From Mesorhizobium sp. (GTDB lineage: Bacteria > Pseudomonadota > Alphaproteobacteria > Rhizobiales > Rhizobiaceae): 64,000 bases of DNA. Position 1 is the stretch's first letter, and each line of letters starts with the position of its first letter. The DNA is taken from contig NZ_JAMLIG010000001.1 in assembly GCF_023954305.1 (NCBI RefSeq), positions 1,488,001-1,552,000 of the forward strand. The letters are read 5' to 3'. The notes beneath the pieces were generated by a model. The model saw nothing but the letters and a program-made list of their open reading frames with translations. It was not told the origin of the DNA and searched no databases. Made by a program: the position numbers and the translations under genes. Positions 8,726-16,253 of the stretch are shown here, piece after piece.

Positions 8726-9532
8726 ATGAGCGTCGCCTCGGCCGCCCGTCCGAGCTCCGGCCAAATGGCGGGCGAAGCGATTCACGTCGAGAACCTCCAT
8801 AAGAAATTCGGAGAACTGCACGTCCTGAAGGGCGTGTCGCTGTCCGCCCGCGACGGCGACGTCGTGGCGATCATCGGCGGCAGCGGGTCCGGCAAATCGA
8901 CGCTCCTGCGCTGCATCAATTGCCTCGAGAACCCGACCAGCGGGATCATCCGCGTCAATGCCGAGGAGATCAGGCTGAAGGCGGACAGCCATGGCCACAC
9001 GGTGCCCGCCGACCGACGCCAGATCGAGCGCATCCGCTCGAAGCTCGGCATGGTGTTCCAGAACTTCAACCTCTGGAGCCACATGACGCTGATCGAGAAC
9101 GTCATCGAGGTGCCGATCCATGTGCTCGGCGTGTCGCGCTCCGAAGCCATGGCCACCGCGGAAGCCCTGCTCGCCCGTGTCGGGCTGGCCGAGAAGCGCG
9201 ACGTCTATCCGGCTTTCCTCTCCGGCGGTCAACAGCAGCGCGGAGCGATCGCCCGCGCGCTCGCCATCCAGCCGCGCGTCATGCTGTTCGACGAGCCGAC
9301 CTCGGCGCTCGACCCGGAACTGGTCGGCGAGGTGCTCAAGGTGATCGCCGACCTCGCCCGCGAGGGACGCACGATGATCCTGGTTACGCACGAGATGAAG
9401 TTCGCGCGCGAGGTCGCGACACATGTCGTCTTCCTGCGCAACGGGATCGTCGAGGAGGAAGGGCCGCCGGACCAGCTGTTCGGCGCGCCGAAGACAGAGG
9501 CGCTCAGGCAATTCATCCGAACGGTCGGCTGA
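8726..9532 (+). CDS. Polar amino-acid ABC transporter ATP-binding protein
   Basis: The ATPase subunit (268 aa) of a HisP/GlnQ-type importer. Walker A GGSGSGKST, Q-loop VFQNFNLW, ABC signature LSGGQQQRGAI, Walker B VMLFDEPTSALD and the H-loop His in LVTHEM are all present. The extended insert between Walker A and Q-loop (ADSHGHTVPADRRQ) is typical of the HisP/OccP group. The ATG at 8726 has AAAGG upstream; the ATG at 8765 is an alternative, and the frame stays open to 8468 without family-like residues. It heads an operon of binding protein, two permeases and a dehydrogenase. Confidence 0.93.
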   Translation: MSVASAARPSSGQMAGEAIHVENLHKKFGELHVLKGVSLSARDGDVVAIIGGSGSGKSTLLRCINCLENPTSGIIRVNAEEIRLKADSHGHTVPADRRQIERIRSKLGMVFQNFNLWSHMTLIENVIEVPIHVLGVSRSEAMATAEALLARVGLAEKRDVYPAFLSGGQQQRGAIARALAIQPRVMLFDEPTSALDPELVGEVLKVIADLAREGRTMILVTHEMKFAREVATHVVFLRNGIVEEEGPPDQLFGAPKTEALRQFIRTVG

Positions 9533-9585
9533 GAACGACCGGCGGATACATATTCGGGAACCAGAACAGGAACGGGAGAAATGGA

Positions 9586-10362
9586 ATGAAGATCATCGTC
9601 AGACTGGCCGCCGCCGCGGCCCTGCTCGCAGCCTCCGCGGGCTTCGCATCGGCGCAGACCGTCAAGGTCGGCTTCTCGCCGGAAGCCTATCCGCCATTCT
9701 GGTCCGCTGACGCCTCGGGCAAGTGGGGCGGCTGGGAGGTCGAGATCATCGATGCCATCTGCACCGAGGCGAAGCTCACCTGTGAACTCACCCCGATCCC
9801 GTGGGACGGGCTGATCCCGGCGCTCACCACCAAGAAGATCGACGCGATCATGAACTCGATGTCGATCACCGCCGAGCGCATGAAGACGATCGACTTCTCC
9901 GACAAGTATTACAACACCCCGACCGCGGTGGCCGGGCCCAAGGGCGAAGCTTTCGCCGCCGATCCGGCCGGGATGAAGGGCAAGATCATCGGCGTGCAGG
10001 TGTCGACCGTGCATTCGGCCTATGTGAAGAAGCACTTCACGGAAGCCGCCGAGATCAAGGAATACCAGACCCAGGACGAGGCCAACCAGGACCTCGCCGC
10101 CGGCCGCATCGACGCGACCCAGGCCGACGCCATCGCGCTCGACGCCTTCCTCAAATCCGAGCAGGGCATGGCCTGCTGCGACCTCAAGGGCAACGTGGCG
10201 GAAGACCTGGAGATCCTCGGCCCGGGCGTCGGCGCCGGCCTGCGCAAGGAGGACACCGAGCTCAAGGCGAAGATCAACGCCGCGATCAAGGCGATCCGCG
10301 ACAACGGCAAATATGCCGAGATCACCAAGAAATACTTCGACTTCGACGTCTATGGCGGGTGA
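9586..10362 (+). CDS. Polar amino-acid ABC transporter substrate-binding protein
   Basis: A 258-residue periplasmic binding protein of family 3 (HisJ/ArgT type). The Sec signal peptide spans about 1-22 (hydrophobic core, cleavage after FASA). The fold markers are GKWGGWEVEIIDAIC, WDGLIPAL, DAIMNSMSIT and the C-terminal KYFDFDVYG. Relatives bind histidine, arginine, octopine/nopaline or glutamine; the ligand cannot be fixed here. It lies 53 bp after the ATPase gene and is separated from the permeases by an inverted-repeat element. Confidence 0.92.
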   Translation: MKIIVRLAAAAALLAASAGFASAQTVKVGFSPEAYPPFWSADASGKWGGWEVEIIDAICTEAKLTCELTPIPWDGLIPALTTKKIDAIMNSMSITAERMKTIDFSDKYYNTPTAVAGPKGEAFAADPAGMKGKIIGVQVSTVHSAYVKKHFTEAAEIKEYQTQDEANQDLAAGRIDATQADAIALDAFLKSEQGMACCDLKGNVAEDLEILGPGVGAGLRKEDTELKAKINAAIKAIRDNGKYAEITKKYFDFDVYGG

Positions 10363-10383
10363 GCGGCCAGCGAAGGCGTGAGG

Positions 10384-10538
10384 CCCCCTTACCGTCTCGG
10401 GCTTCGCCCGATCCACCTCTCCCCCACTGCGTGGGGGCGAGGAGCCGCAGTGCCTGCGGGGTCGCGACCTTCGCAACTGGCGGCTCCTCTCCCCCGGGCA
10501 GGGGGAGAGGTGGCACGCGAAGCGTGACGGTGAGGGGG
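10384..10538. repeat. Rhizobial-type intergenic inverted-repeat element
   Basis: A 155-bp element lies between the binding-protein and permease genes. The outer arms CCCCCTTACCGTC (10384-10396) and GACGGTGAGGGGG (10526-10538) pair with one mismatch. The inner arms CCACCTCTCCCCC (10413-10425) and GGGGGAGAGGTGG (10501-10513) pair perfectly, and the 3' half makes a 10-bp hairpin at 10486-10510. Elements of this look are dispersed in Rhizobiales genomes. As RNA it would fold strongly just after the binding-protein stop codon. Confidence 0.7.
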
Positions 10539-10557
10539 TGATTTCTGCCGACCTCCC

Positions 10558-11316
10558 ATGATGGAAACGCTCCTCACTCCCCTCCTCCAGTCCGCGTCCA
10601 CGATGGACCTGCTCGCGCTCGAGCCTCCCGGCTGGGGCGGCAATCTGCTGCGCGGGCTGTTGAACTCGATCATCATCGCCATCGGAGCCTACGGTTTCGG
10701 CCTGCTGATCGGCATCGGCGGCGCCTATGGCAAGCTCTATGGCGGGCCGATCCTGCGCGACCTGCTCGAGGTCTACACCACCATCGTGCGGGCGGTGCCC
10801 GAACTGGTGCTGATCCTAATCCTCTATTTCGCCGGCACCGACCTCATCAACCGCGTGCTGGAGGCGTTGGGCTACGCGCGCATCGACATCAACGGACTGG
10901 TGGCCGGCATCTGGGTGTTGGCGATCGTGCAGGGGGCCTACTCGACCGAAGTTCTGCGCGGCGCGATCCTGTCGATCCCGCAGGGCCAGATCGAGGCGGC
11001 GCGCGCCTATGGCATGCCGCCGTTGCTGATGCTGCGCCGGATCACCCTGCCGGCGATGCTGCCCTTCGCCATTCCCGGCCTTGCCAATCTGTGGCTGATC
11101 GCGACCAAGGACACGGCGCTGCTCGCCATCGTCGGCTTCAACGAACTGACGCAGGAAACCCGCACCGCGGCGGGGCAGACCAAGGCCTATTTCACCTTCT
11201 TCGTCGCCGCGGGCGTGCTCTATCTTTTGCTGACGCTGGTCTCGAACCAGGTCATCGCGCGGGTCGAACGCTGGTCGCGGCGAGGGATGCCCTCCGTGTC
11301 GGGGAGTGCGCGATGA
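10558..11316 (+). CDS. Polar amino-acid ABC transporter permease (HisQ-like)
   Basis: The first of two inner-membrane permeases (252 aa). About five transmembrane helices are visible. The EAA-type coupling loop is present as QIEAARAYGMPPLLMLRRITLP, and the N-terminal part shows the family's NSIIIAIGAYGFGLLIG and VRAVPELVLILILYF. Its stop overlaps the next permease start by 4 bp (ATGA), so the pair is translationally coupled and probably forms a heterodimer. Confidence 0.92.
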   Translation: MMETLLTPLLQSASTMDLLALEPPGWGGNLLRGLLNSIIIAIGAYGFGLLIGIGGAYGKLYGGPILRDLLEVYTTIVRAVPELVLILILYFAGTDLINRVLEALGYARIDINGLVAGIWVLAIVQGAYSTEVLRGAILSIPQGQIEAARAYGMPPLLMLRRITLPAMLPFAIPGLANLWLIATKDTALLAIVGFNELTQETRTAAGQTKAYFTFFVAAGVLYLLLTLVSNQVIARVERWSRRGMPSVSGSAR

Positions 11317-12122
11317 GCGGTCGCACAGCCGGCCTCGCCGAGTTTGCGGCGCGCAGTCCGTGGCTGCAGCCGCACCGCATCCTGCTGATGGCGATCGCCG
11401 CCGCGCTGGTCATCTCGGCGGCGCTGTTCATGCGCTGGGACTGGCTGCCGAACTACTACGGACTGGCACTGCAGGGCATATGGCGCACGATATGGATCCT
11501 GATGGTGACCTGCGTGCTCGGCATCGTCCTGGCCGTGCCGCTGGGACTCGCGCAAGCCGCCGGGCCGCGTTGGCTGGCGATGCCCGCCAACGCGTTCTGC
11601 ACAGTGATCCGCGGCACGCCGCTCCTGCTGCAGCTCTGGCTGCTCTATTACGGGCTCGGCTCGCTGTTTCCGCAATTCCCGTGGATCCGGCAGTCCGATC
11701 TCTGGCCCTATCTCAGGCAGGCTTGGCCCTATGCCGTGCTGTCCTTGACGATCTCCTTTGCCGCGTACGAGGGCGAGGTGATGCGCGGCGCCTTCGCCGG
11801 CGTGCCCAAGGGGCAGCTCGAGGCGGCGCGCGCCTATGGCATGCGGCCCTTCACCATCTTCCGCCGCATTTGGCTGCCGCAGGCATTGCACCGGGCGCTG
11901 CCGACGCTCGCCGGCGAAACGGTGTTGCAACTCAAGGCGACGCCGCTGGTGGCGACGATCACGGTGATCGACATCTATGCGGTTGCCTCGCGGGTGCGGC
12001 AGGAAACGTTCATCGTCTACGAGCCGTTGCTGCTGCTGGCGCTGATCTATCTGATCATCTCGGGCATCATCATTTTCCTGTTCAGGAAGATGGAGGCCCG
12101 GATACCGGTGCGGCTCGGATGA
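11313..12122 (+). CDS. Polar amino-acid ABC transporter permease (HisM-like)
   Basis: The second permease (269 aa), with hydrophobic segments from about residue 22 onward. It has the family motif IRGTPLLLQLWLLYYGLG and the coupling loop QLEAARAYGMRPFTIFRRIWLP. The ATG at 11313 overlaps the preceding stop (ATGA), and its own stop overlaps the downstream dehydrogenase start in the same way. Confidence 0.92.
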   Translation: MSGRTAGLAEFAARSPWLQPHRILLMAIAAALVISAALFMRWDWLPNYYGLALQGIWRTIWILMVTCVLGIVLAVPLGLAQAAGPRWLAMPANAFCTVIRGTPLLLQLWLLYYGLGSLFPQFPWIRQSDLWPYLRQAWPYAVLSLTISFAAYEGEVMRGAFAGVPKGQLEAARAYGMRPFTIFRRIWLPQALHRALPTLAGETVLQLKATPLVATITVIDIYAVASRVRQETFIVYEPLLLLALIYLIISGIIIFLFRKMEARIPVRLG

Positions 12123-13132
12123 GCATGCCCGCCACGGAACGCATCCCGCTCGAGGAAGCGGAGCGGCTCTGCATCGATGCGGCAATCGCGGCAGGAGCAT
12201 CCGCGCCCGCCGCCGAGTCCATCGCCAGGGCCGCCGTCGCCGCCGAGGCGGACGGCCAGCCGGCCTTGGGGCTGGCGCATTTCGTCGACTATCTCGACGC
12301 GCTGGAGGCGGGCCGGATCGACGGCGCGGCGACGCCCCTGATCTCGCGGCCGACGCCGGCCGTCATCCTGTCCGATGCCGGGGGCGGAACGGCGCATCTC
12401 GGCTTCGACATGGCGTTCGAAGACCTGGTGGCGGTGGCGGAAACGTTCGGCGTCGCGATCTTCAGCCAGAAGAACGCCTATACGGCAGGCGCGCTGGGCT
12501 ATTTCGCCGGACGCCTCGCGGAACGCGGGCTGGTCGGTCTCGCGGCGGCCAACGGCCCGGCGCTGCTTGCCGGCTCGGGCACGACGAAGCCGGTGTTCTG
12601 CACCAATCCGATCGCGTTCGCCGCGCCGACCGAAGACGGGCCGGCCCTGCTGATCGACCAGTCGTCGAGCGCCACCGCCTACGTGAACATCCGGGCGGCG
12701 GCGGAGCGGGGCGAAGGCATCCCCGAAGGCTGGGCGCTCGGTCCGGACGGCGAGCCCACGACCGACCCGCACAAGGCGATGCGCGGCGCCCTTCTGGCAT
12801 TCGGCGGGTCGCGCGGCGCCAATATCGCGCTGATGGTCGAGGTGCTTTCGGCTGGCCTGTCGGGTGCGAACTGGTCGCTCGATGCGCCGTCCTTCGAAGG
12901 AGGCGCAAAATCGCCGGGCTGCGGATTGTTCGTGCTCGCCATCGATCCGCGCCTGTTCGCGGGGCATTTCGGGCGTCGGACGGGGCGGCATCTGGACCGA
13001 TTGTCCAACCAGTTCGGGCTGCACGTGCCCGGAGAAGCGAAGGCGATCCAACGGGCGAAGGCGGAGCGTGACGGCGTGACAGTCGACACGGCGGTCCTGG
13101 CACGTTTGCGGGCCACATGGCCGCGTACATGA
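12119..13132 (+). CDS. Malate/L-lactate dehydrogenase (Ldh_2) family oxidoreductase
   Basis: A 337-residue NAD(P)-dependent enzyme of the family that includes malate, ureidoglycolate and sulfolactate dehydrogenases and the delta1-piperideine/pyrroline-2-carboxylate reductases. Supporting stretches are the N-terminal AAVAAEADGQPALGLAHFVDYLDAL, the nucleotide-binding region around NGPALLAGSGTTKPVFCTNPIAFA, and DPHKAMRGALLAFGGSRGANIALMVEVL. It is coupled by ATGA to an amino-acid importer. A role on an imported amino acid or its cyclic imine, such as a proline/lysine-derived imine reductase, is more likely than lactate metabolism (inference). Confidence 0.8.
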   Translation: MSMPATERIPLEEAERLCIDAAIAAGASAPAAESIARAAVAAEADGQPALGLAHFVDYLDALEAGRIDGAATPLISRPTPAVILSDAGGGTAHLGFDMAFEDLVAVAETFGVAIFSQKNAYTAGALGYFAGRLAERGLVGLAAANGPALLAGSGTTKPVFCTNPIAFAAPTEDGPALLIDQSSSATAYVNIRAAAERGEGIPEGWALGPDGEPTTDPHKAMRGALLAFGGSRGANIALMVEVLSAGLSGANWSLDAPSFEGGAKSPGCGLFVLAIDPRLFAGHFGRRTGRHLDRLSNQFGLHVPGEAKAIQRAKAERDGVTVDTAVLARLRATWPRT

Positions 13133-13154
13133 AAAACCCCGCCGAAGCGGGGTT
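13132..13154 (-). terminator. Rho-independent terminator of csbD
   Basis: A perfect 8-bp stem (AACCCCGC/GCGGGGTT, 13135-13142 and 13147-13154) with a CGAA loop. Read on the minus strand it is followed by a T run that abuts the stop codon of the plus-strand dehydrogenase. It terminates csbD and may also slow transcription from the other side. Confidence 0.75.
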
Positions 13155-13177
13155 CTCCGAAGGCCTGGCGGCGCGGA

Positions 13178-13375
13178 TCAGTGGCGCGCGAGCCAAGAAT
13201 CGATTTCGCGGTCGGCAGCGTCCTGAGCGTGGCCATAGCGCTCCTGCAGGCGGCCGGCGAGCTCGCGGCGGTTGCCCTTGATGACGTCGAGGTCGTCGTT
13301 GGTGAGCTTGCCCCACTGCTGCTGGACCTTGCCCTTGAACTGCTCCCAATTGCCTTCGACCTGATTCCAATTCAT
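13178..13375 (-). CDS. CsbD-family stress protein
   Basis: A 65-residue hydrophilic protein. It has the CsbD hallmarks MNWNQVEGNWEQFKGKVQ at the N-terminus and LTNDDLDVIKGNRREL in the middle. AAGGAGA lies just upstream of the ATG at 13375; the longer open frame upstream is not family-like. CsbD is controlled by sigma-B in Bacillus and is commonly part of the EcfG stress regulon in alphaproteobacteria. An exact EcfG-type promoter lies 54 bp upstream here. Molecular function is unknown. Confidence 0.9.
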   Translation of the reverse strand: MNWNQVEGNWEQFKGKVQQQWGKLTNDDLDVIKGNRRELAGRLQERYGHAQDAADREIDSWLARH

Positions 13376-13428
13376 GGCGCATCTCCTTGATTTTGAACGA
13401 GCCGGCGACGGCGCCGGTCTGGCAGGGA

Positions 13429-13453
13429 AACGCGACGGCCCCGCCAAGGTTCC
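13429..13453 (-). promoter_or_regulatory. EcfG-type general stress promoter of csbD
   Basis: On the minus strand, GGAAC (13453-13449), exactly 16 bp, then CGTT (13432-13429). This is a perfect match to the EcfG consensus, with a predicted leader of about 46 nt to the csbD start. Confidence 0.7.
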
Positions 13454-13635
13454 AAGACGCCTCGCCCTGCCTCCAAGGAAAGGACCGGCGTATCGCCGAC
13501 GCCAGGAGATTGGCCCACACGAGCGCCAGAGCCCGCAGGCGAAGCGCATAGACAAATGGATTCCGGCCGGCCTCCGGCCGCCGGGAGGACGGCCGGAGGG
13601 CGCCGGCAACATTGTCGACTCCCGACCAAAACGAA

Positions 13636-13665
13636 AAACCCCGCCGGATCGCTCCGGCGGGGTTT
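13636..13665 (-). terminator. Terminator downstream of rpsA
   Basis: A perfect 13-bp GC-rich stem with T-flanks (13636-13648 pairs with 13653-13665; loop TCGC), placed 25 bp after the rpsA stop codon. A short T-rich stretch follows on the minus strand. Confidence 0.8.
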
Positions 13666-13689
13666 GTTTCGCGGCCGATGCGGCCAGGC

Positions 13690-15369
13690 CTAGTTGCGGC
13701 TCTTGAGCGCGGCGCCCAGGATGTCGCCGAGCGAGGCGCCGGAGTCGGTCGAACCGTACTGGGCGACGGCCTCCTTCTCCTCGGCGATTTCCAGCGCCTT
13801 GATCGAGACCTGCACCTTGCGGGTCTTCTTGTCGTAGGCGATGACGCGCGCGTCGAGCTTCTGGCCGATCGAGAAGCGCTCGGGGCGCTGCTCGTCGCGG
13901 TCGCGCGACAGGTCGTTGCGCTTGATGAAGCTCTCGAGACCGCTCTCCACGAGCCTGACCTCGATGCCGCCATCCTTCACGCCGGTGACCTCGCAGGTGA
14001 CGACGGCGTTCTTGCGCAGTTCGCCGCTGTCGCCGCCCGTGTCACGCTGCATCTGCTTGATGCCGAGCGAGATGCGCTCCTTGTCGACGTCGATGTCGAG
14101 CACCTGCGCCTTGACCATCTGGCCGCGCTGATACTCCTCGATGACCTGCTCGCCCGGACGGGTCCAGTCGAGGTCGGAGAGGTGCACCATGCCGTCCACG
14201 TCGCCATCGAGGCCGATGAACAGGCCGAACTCGGTCTTGTTCTTGACCTCGCCCTCCACGGTCGAGCCGACCGGGTGGTTGCGCACGAAGGCTTCCCACG
14301 GATTCTCGAGCGTCTGCTTGAGGCCGAGCGAGATGCGGCGCTTGGCCGGATCGACCTCGAGCACCACGACGTCGACGTCCTGGCTGGTCGAGAGGATCTT
14401 GCCGGGGTGGACGTTCTTCTTGGTCCACGACATCTCGGAGACGTGGATGAGGCCTTCGATGCCCGGCTCCAGCTCGACGAACGCGCCGTAGTCGGTGATG
14501 TTGGTGACCGTTCCCTTGATCTTCTTGCCGATCGGGAACTTGGTGCCGATGTCGCCCCACGGATCCGACTCGAGCTGCTTCATGCCGAGCGAGATGCGGT
14601 GGGTTTCCTGGTTGATGCGGATGATCTGCACCTTGACCGTCTGGCCGATGTTGAGGATCTCGGTCGGATGGTTGACGCGGCGCCAGGCCATGTCGGTGAC
14701 GTGCAGCAGGCCGTCGATACCGCCGAGGTCGACGAACGCGCCGTAGTCGGTGATGTTCTTGACCACGCCCTCGACGACCTGACCCTCTTCGAGGTTCTGG
14801 ACGATCTCGGAGCGCTGCTCGGCACGCGACTCTTCGAGAACCGTGCGGCGCGACACGACGATGTTGCCCCGGCGGCGATCCATCTTGAGGATCTCGAAGG
14901 GCTGCGGCGTGTGCATGAGGGGCGTGACGTCGCGGATCGGGCGGATGTCGACCTGCGAACGCGGCAGGAAGGCCACGGCGCCGTCGAGGTCGACGGTGAA
15001 GCCGCCCTTGACCTGGTTGAAGATGACGCCTTCGACGCGCTCGTTGCGGTTGAACTTCTCTTCGAGCTTGACCCAGCTCTCTTCGCGGCGGGCCTTTTCG
15101 CGCGAAAGCACTGCTTCGCCCAGCGCGTTCTCGATGCGGTCGACCATGACCTCGACCGTGTCGCCGGCCTTGAGTTCCTTGGCCTTCGAGCCGAACTCCT
15201 TGAGCGGCACGCGACCTTCGACCTTCAGGCCGACGTCGATGATGGCCATGTCCTTTTCAATGGACGTGATGATGCCGCGGACGACCGATCCTTCGGCGGA
15301 ATGGCTCTCGGAAAAGCTTTCGTCGAGCATGCTCGCGAAATCGTCGCGAGAGGGAATGGCAACTGACAT
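13690..15369 (-). CDS. rpsA: 30S ribosomal protein S1
   Basis: A 559-residue RNA-binding ribosomal protein needed to load most mRNAs on the 30S subunit. It consists of tandem S1 OB-fold repeats. The recurring wording GTVTNITDYGAFVELEPGIEG, GLIHVSEMSW and DVVVLEVDPAKRRISLGLKQ appears in successive copies, giving the six-domain layout usual for Gram-negative S1. It lies downstream of cmk, the conserved cmk-rpsA order. Confidence 0.98.
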   Translation of the reverse strand: MSVAIPSRDDFASMLDESFSESHSAEGSVVRGIITSIEKDMAIIDVGLKVEGRVPLKEFGSKAKELKAGDTVEVMVDRIENALGEAVLSREKARREESWVKLEEKFNRNERVEGVIFNQVKGGFTVDLDGAVAFLPRSQVDIRPIRDVTPLMHTPQPFEILKMDRRRGNIVVSRRTVLEESRAEQRSEIVQNLEEGQVVEGVVKNITDYGAFVDLGGIDGLLHVTDMAWRRVNHPTEILNIGQTVKVQIIRINQETHRISLGMKQLESDPWGDIGTKFPIGKKIKGTVTNITDYGAFVELEPGIEGLIHVSEMSWTKKNVHPGKILSTSQDVDVVVLEVDPAKRRISLGLKQTLENPWEAFVRNHPVGSTVEGEVKNKTEFGLFIGLDGDVDGMVHLSDLDWTRPGEQVIEEYQRGQMVKAQVLDIDVDKERISLGIKQMQRDTGGDSGELRKNAVVTCEVTGVKDGGIEVRLVESGLESFIKRNDLSRDRDEQRPERFSIGQKLDARVIAYDKKTRKVQVSIKALEIAEEKEAVAQYGSTDSGASLGDILGAALKSRN

Positions 15370-15561
15370 GTGTTCTCCTGGGAGTCCCGCAATCGCGGGA
15401 CGCGGCGCCGTGGTTAGTGTTGCGTCGACCTGCCGGCATTCCGGGCGAATAGCCCTGGTGCCGCCTCTGGCGGCAAGTTCCGGCGCATGAGAATGCTGGC
15501 AGGCTGGTTCGGTGGCCGGACGGGCAAAGCGAGCTTCCGCTTGGAACGGCTCGCCGCCGGA

Positions 15562-16209
15562 TCAGGCCCCGTTCCGCGCGGCCAGAACGCCATCGACGAT
15601 GGCACGGGCCGCCCGGAACGCGGCTTCTATAGACATTTCGGACGTGTCGAGCAAGTGCGCGTCCGGCGCGGGTCGTAGGGGCGAGTCGGCGCGGCCCATG
15701 TCGCGCTCGTCCCGGCGGCGGATGTCGGCCAGAATCTCGGCGACGTCGGCCTGACCGCCCCGGTTTTCGATGTCGCGCAGCCGGCGCTGCGCGCGGACTT
15801 CCGGGCTTGCCGTGACGTAGAGCTTCACGTCGGCATCGGGCGTCACGACGGTGCCGATGTCGCGGCCGTCGAGCACGGCGCCGCCGGGCTGGCGAGCAAA
15901 CTGCCGCTGCTTGTCGACCAGGATGCGCCGCAGTTCCGGGATGACCGCGACGCGCGAGGCGGCTTCGCCGACGCGGTGCGCCGACAGCGCATGCTTGTCG
16001 AGATTGGCAAGGTCGACGCGGCGCGCCGCTTCGATTGCACGCGCGGCATCGTCCAGCGGCTGGCCGCTGCCGATCAATTCGTGGGCAACGGCGCGATAGG
16101 TCAGGCCGGTGTCGAGATGCGGCAGGTGATAGTAATCGGCGAGCCGGCGCGCGAGCGTGCCCTTGCCCGAGGCGGCCGGCCCGTCGATGGCGATGAGGAG
16201 ACTGGTCAT
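15562..16209 (-). CDS. cmk: Cytidylate kinase
   Basis: A 215-residue CMP/dCMP kinase (ATP + (d)CMP to ADP + (d)CDP). P-loop GPAASGKGT at residues 9-17, substrate-binding LDTGLTYRAVA, and the DGRDIGTVV and RAQRRLRD motifs of the NMP-binding and lid regions are present. I chose the ATG at 16209, four codons inside the longest frame, because the beta-strand TSLLIAIDG begins there. The neighbour is rpsA, as in most proteobacteria. Confidence 0.96.
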   Translation of the reverse strand: MTSLLIAIDGPAASGKGTLARRLADYYHLPHLDTGLTYRAVAHELIGSGQPLDDAARAIEAARRVDLANLDKHALSAHRVGEAASRVAVIPELRRILVDKQRQFARQPGGAVLDGRDIGTVVTPDADVKLYVTASPEVRAQRRLRDIENRGGQADVAEILADIRRRDERDMGRADSPLRPAPDAHLLDTSEMSIEAAFRAARAIVDGVLAARNGA

Positions 16210-16253
16210 GGCAGGCATCAAGCCTGTCTCGGATGTTTGCGCAAGGGGCGCGG

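Noticed and set aside
13612..15366. 584-aa plus-strand open frame
   Set aside because: Antisense to rpsA over almost its full length; Asp/Leu/Val-rich text with no domain, as expected opposite a conserved high-GC gene.
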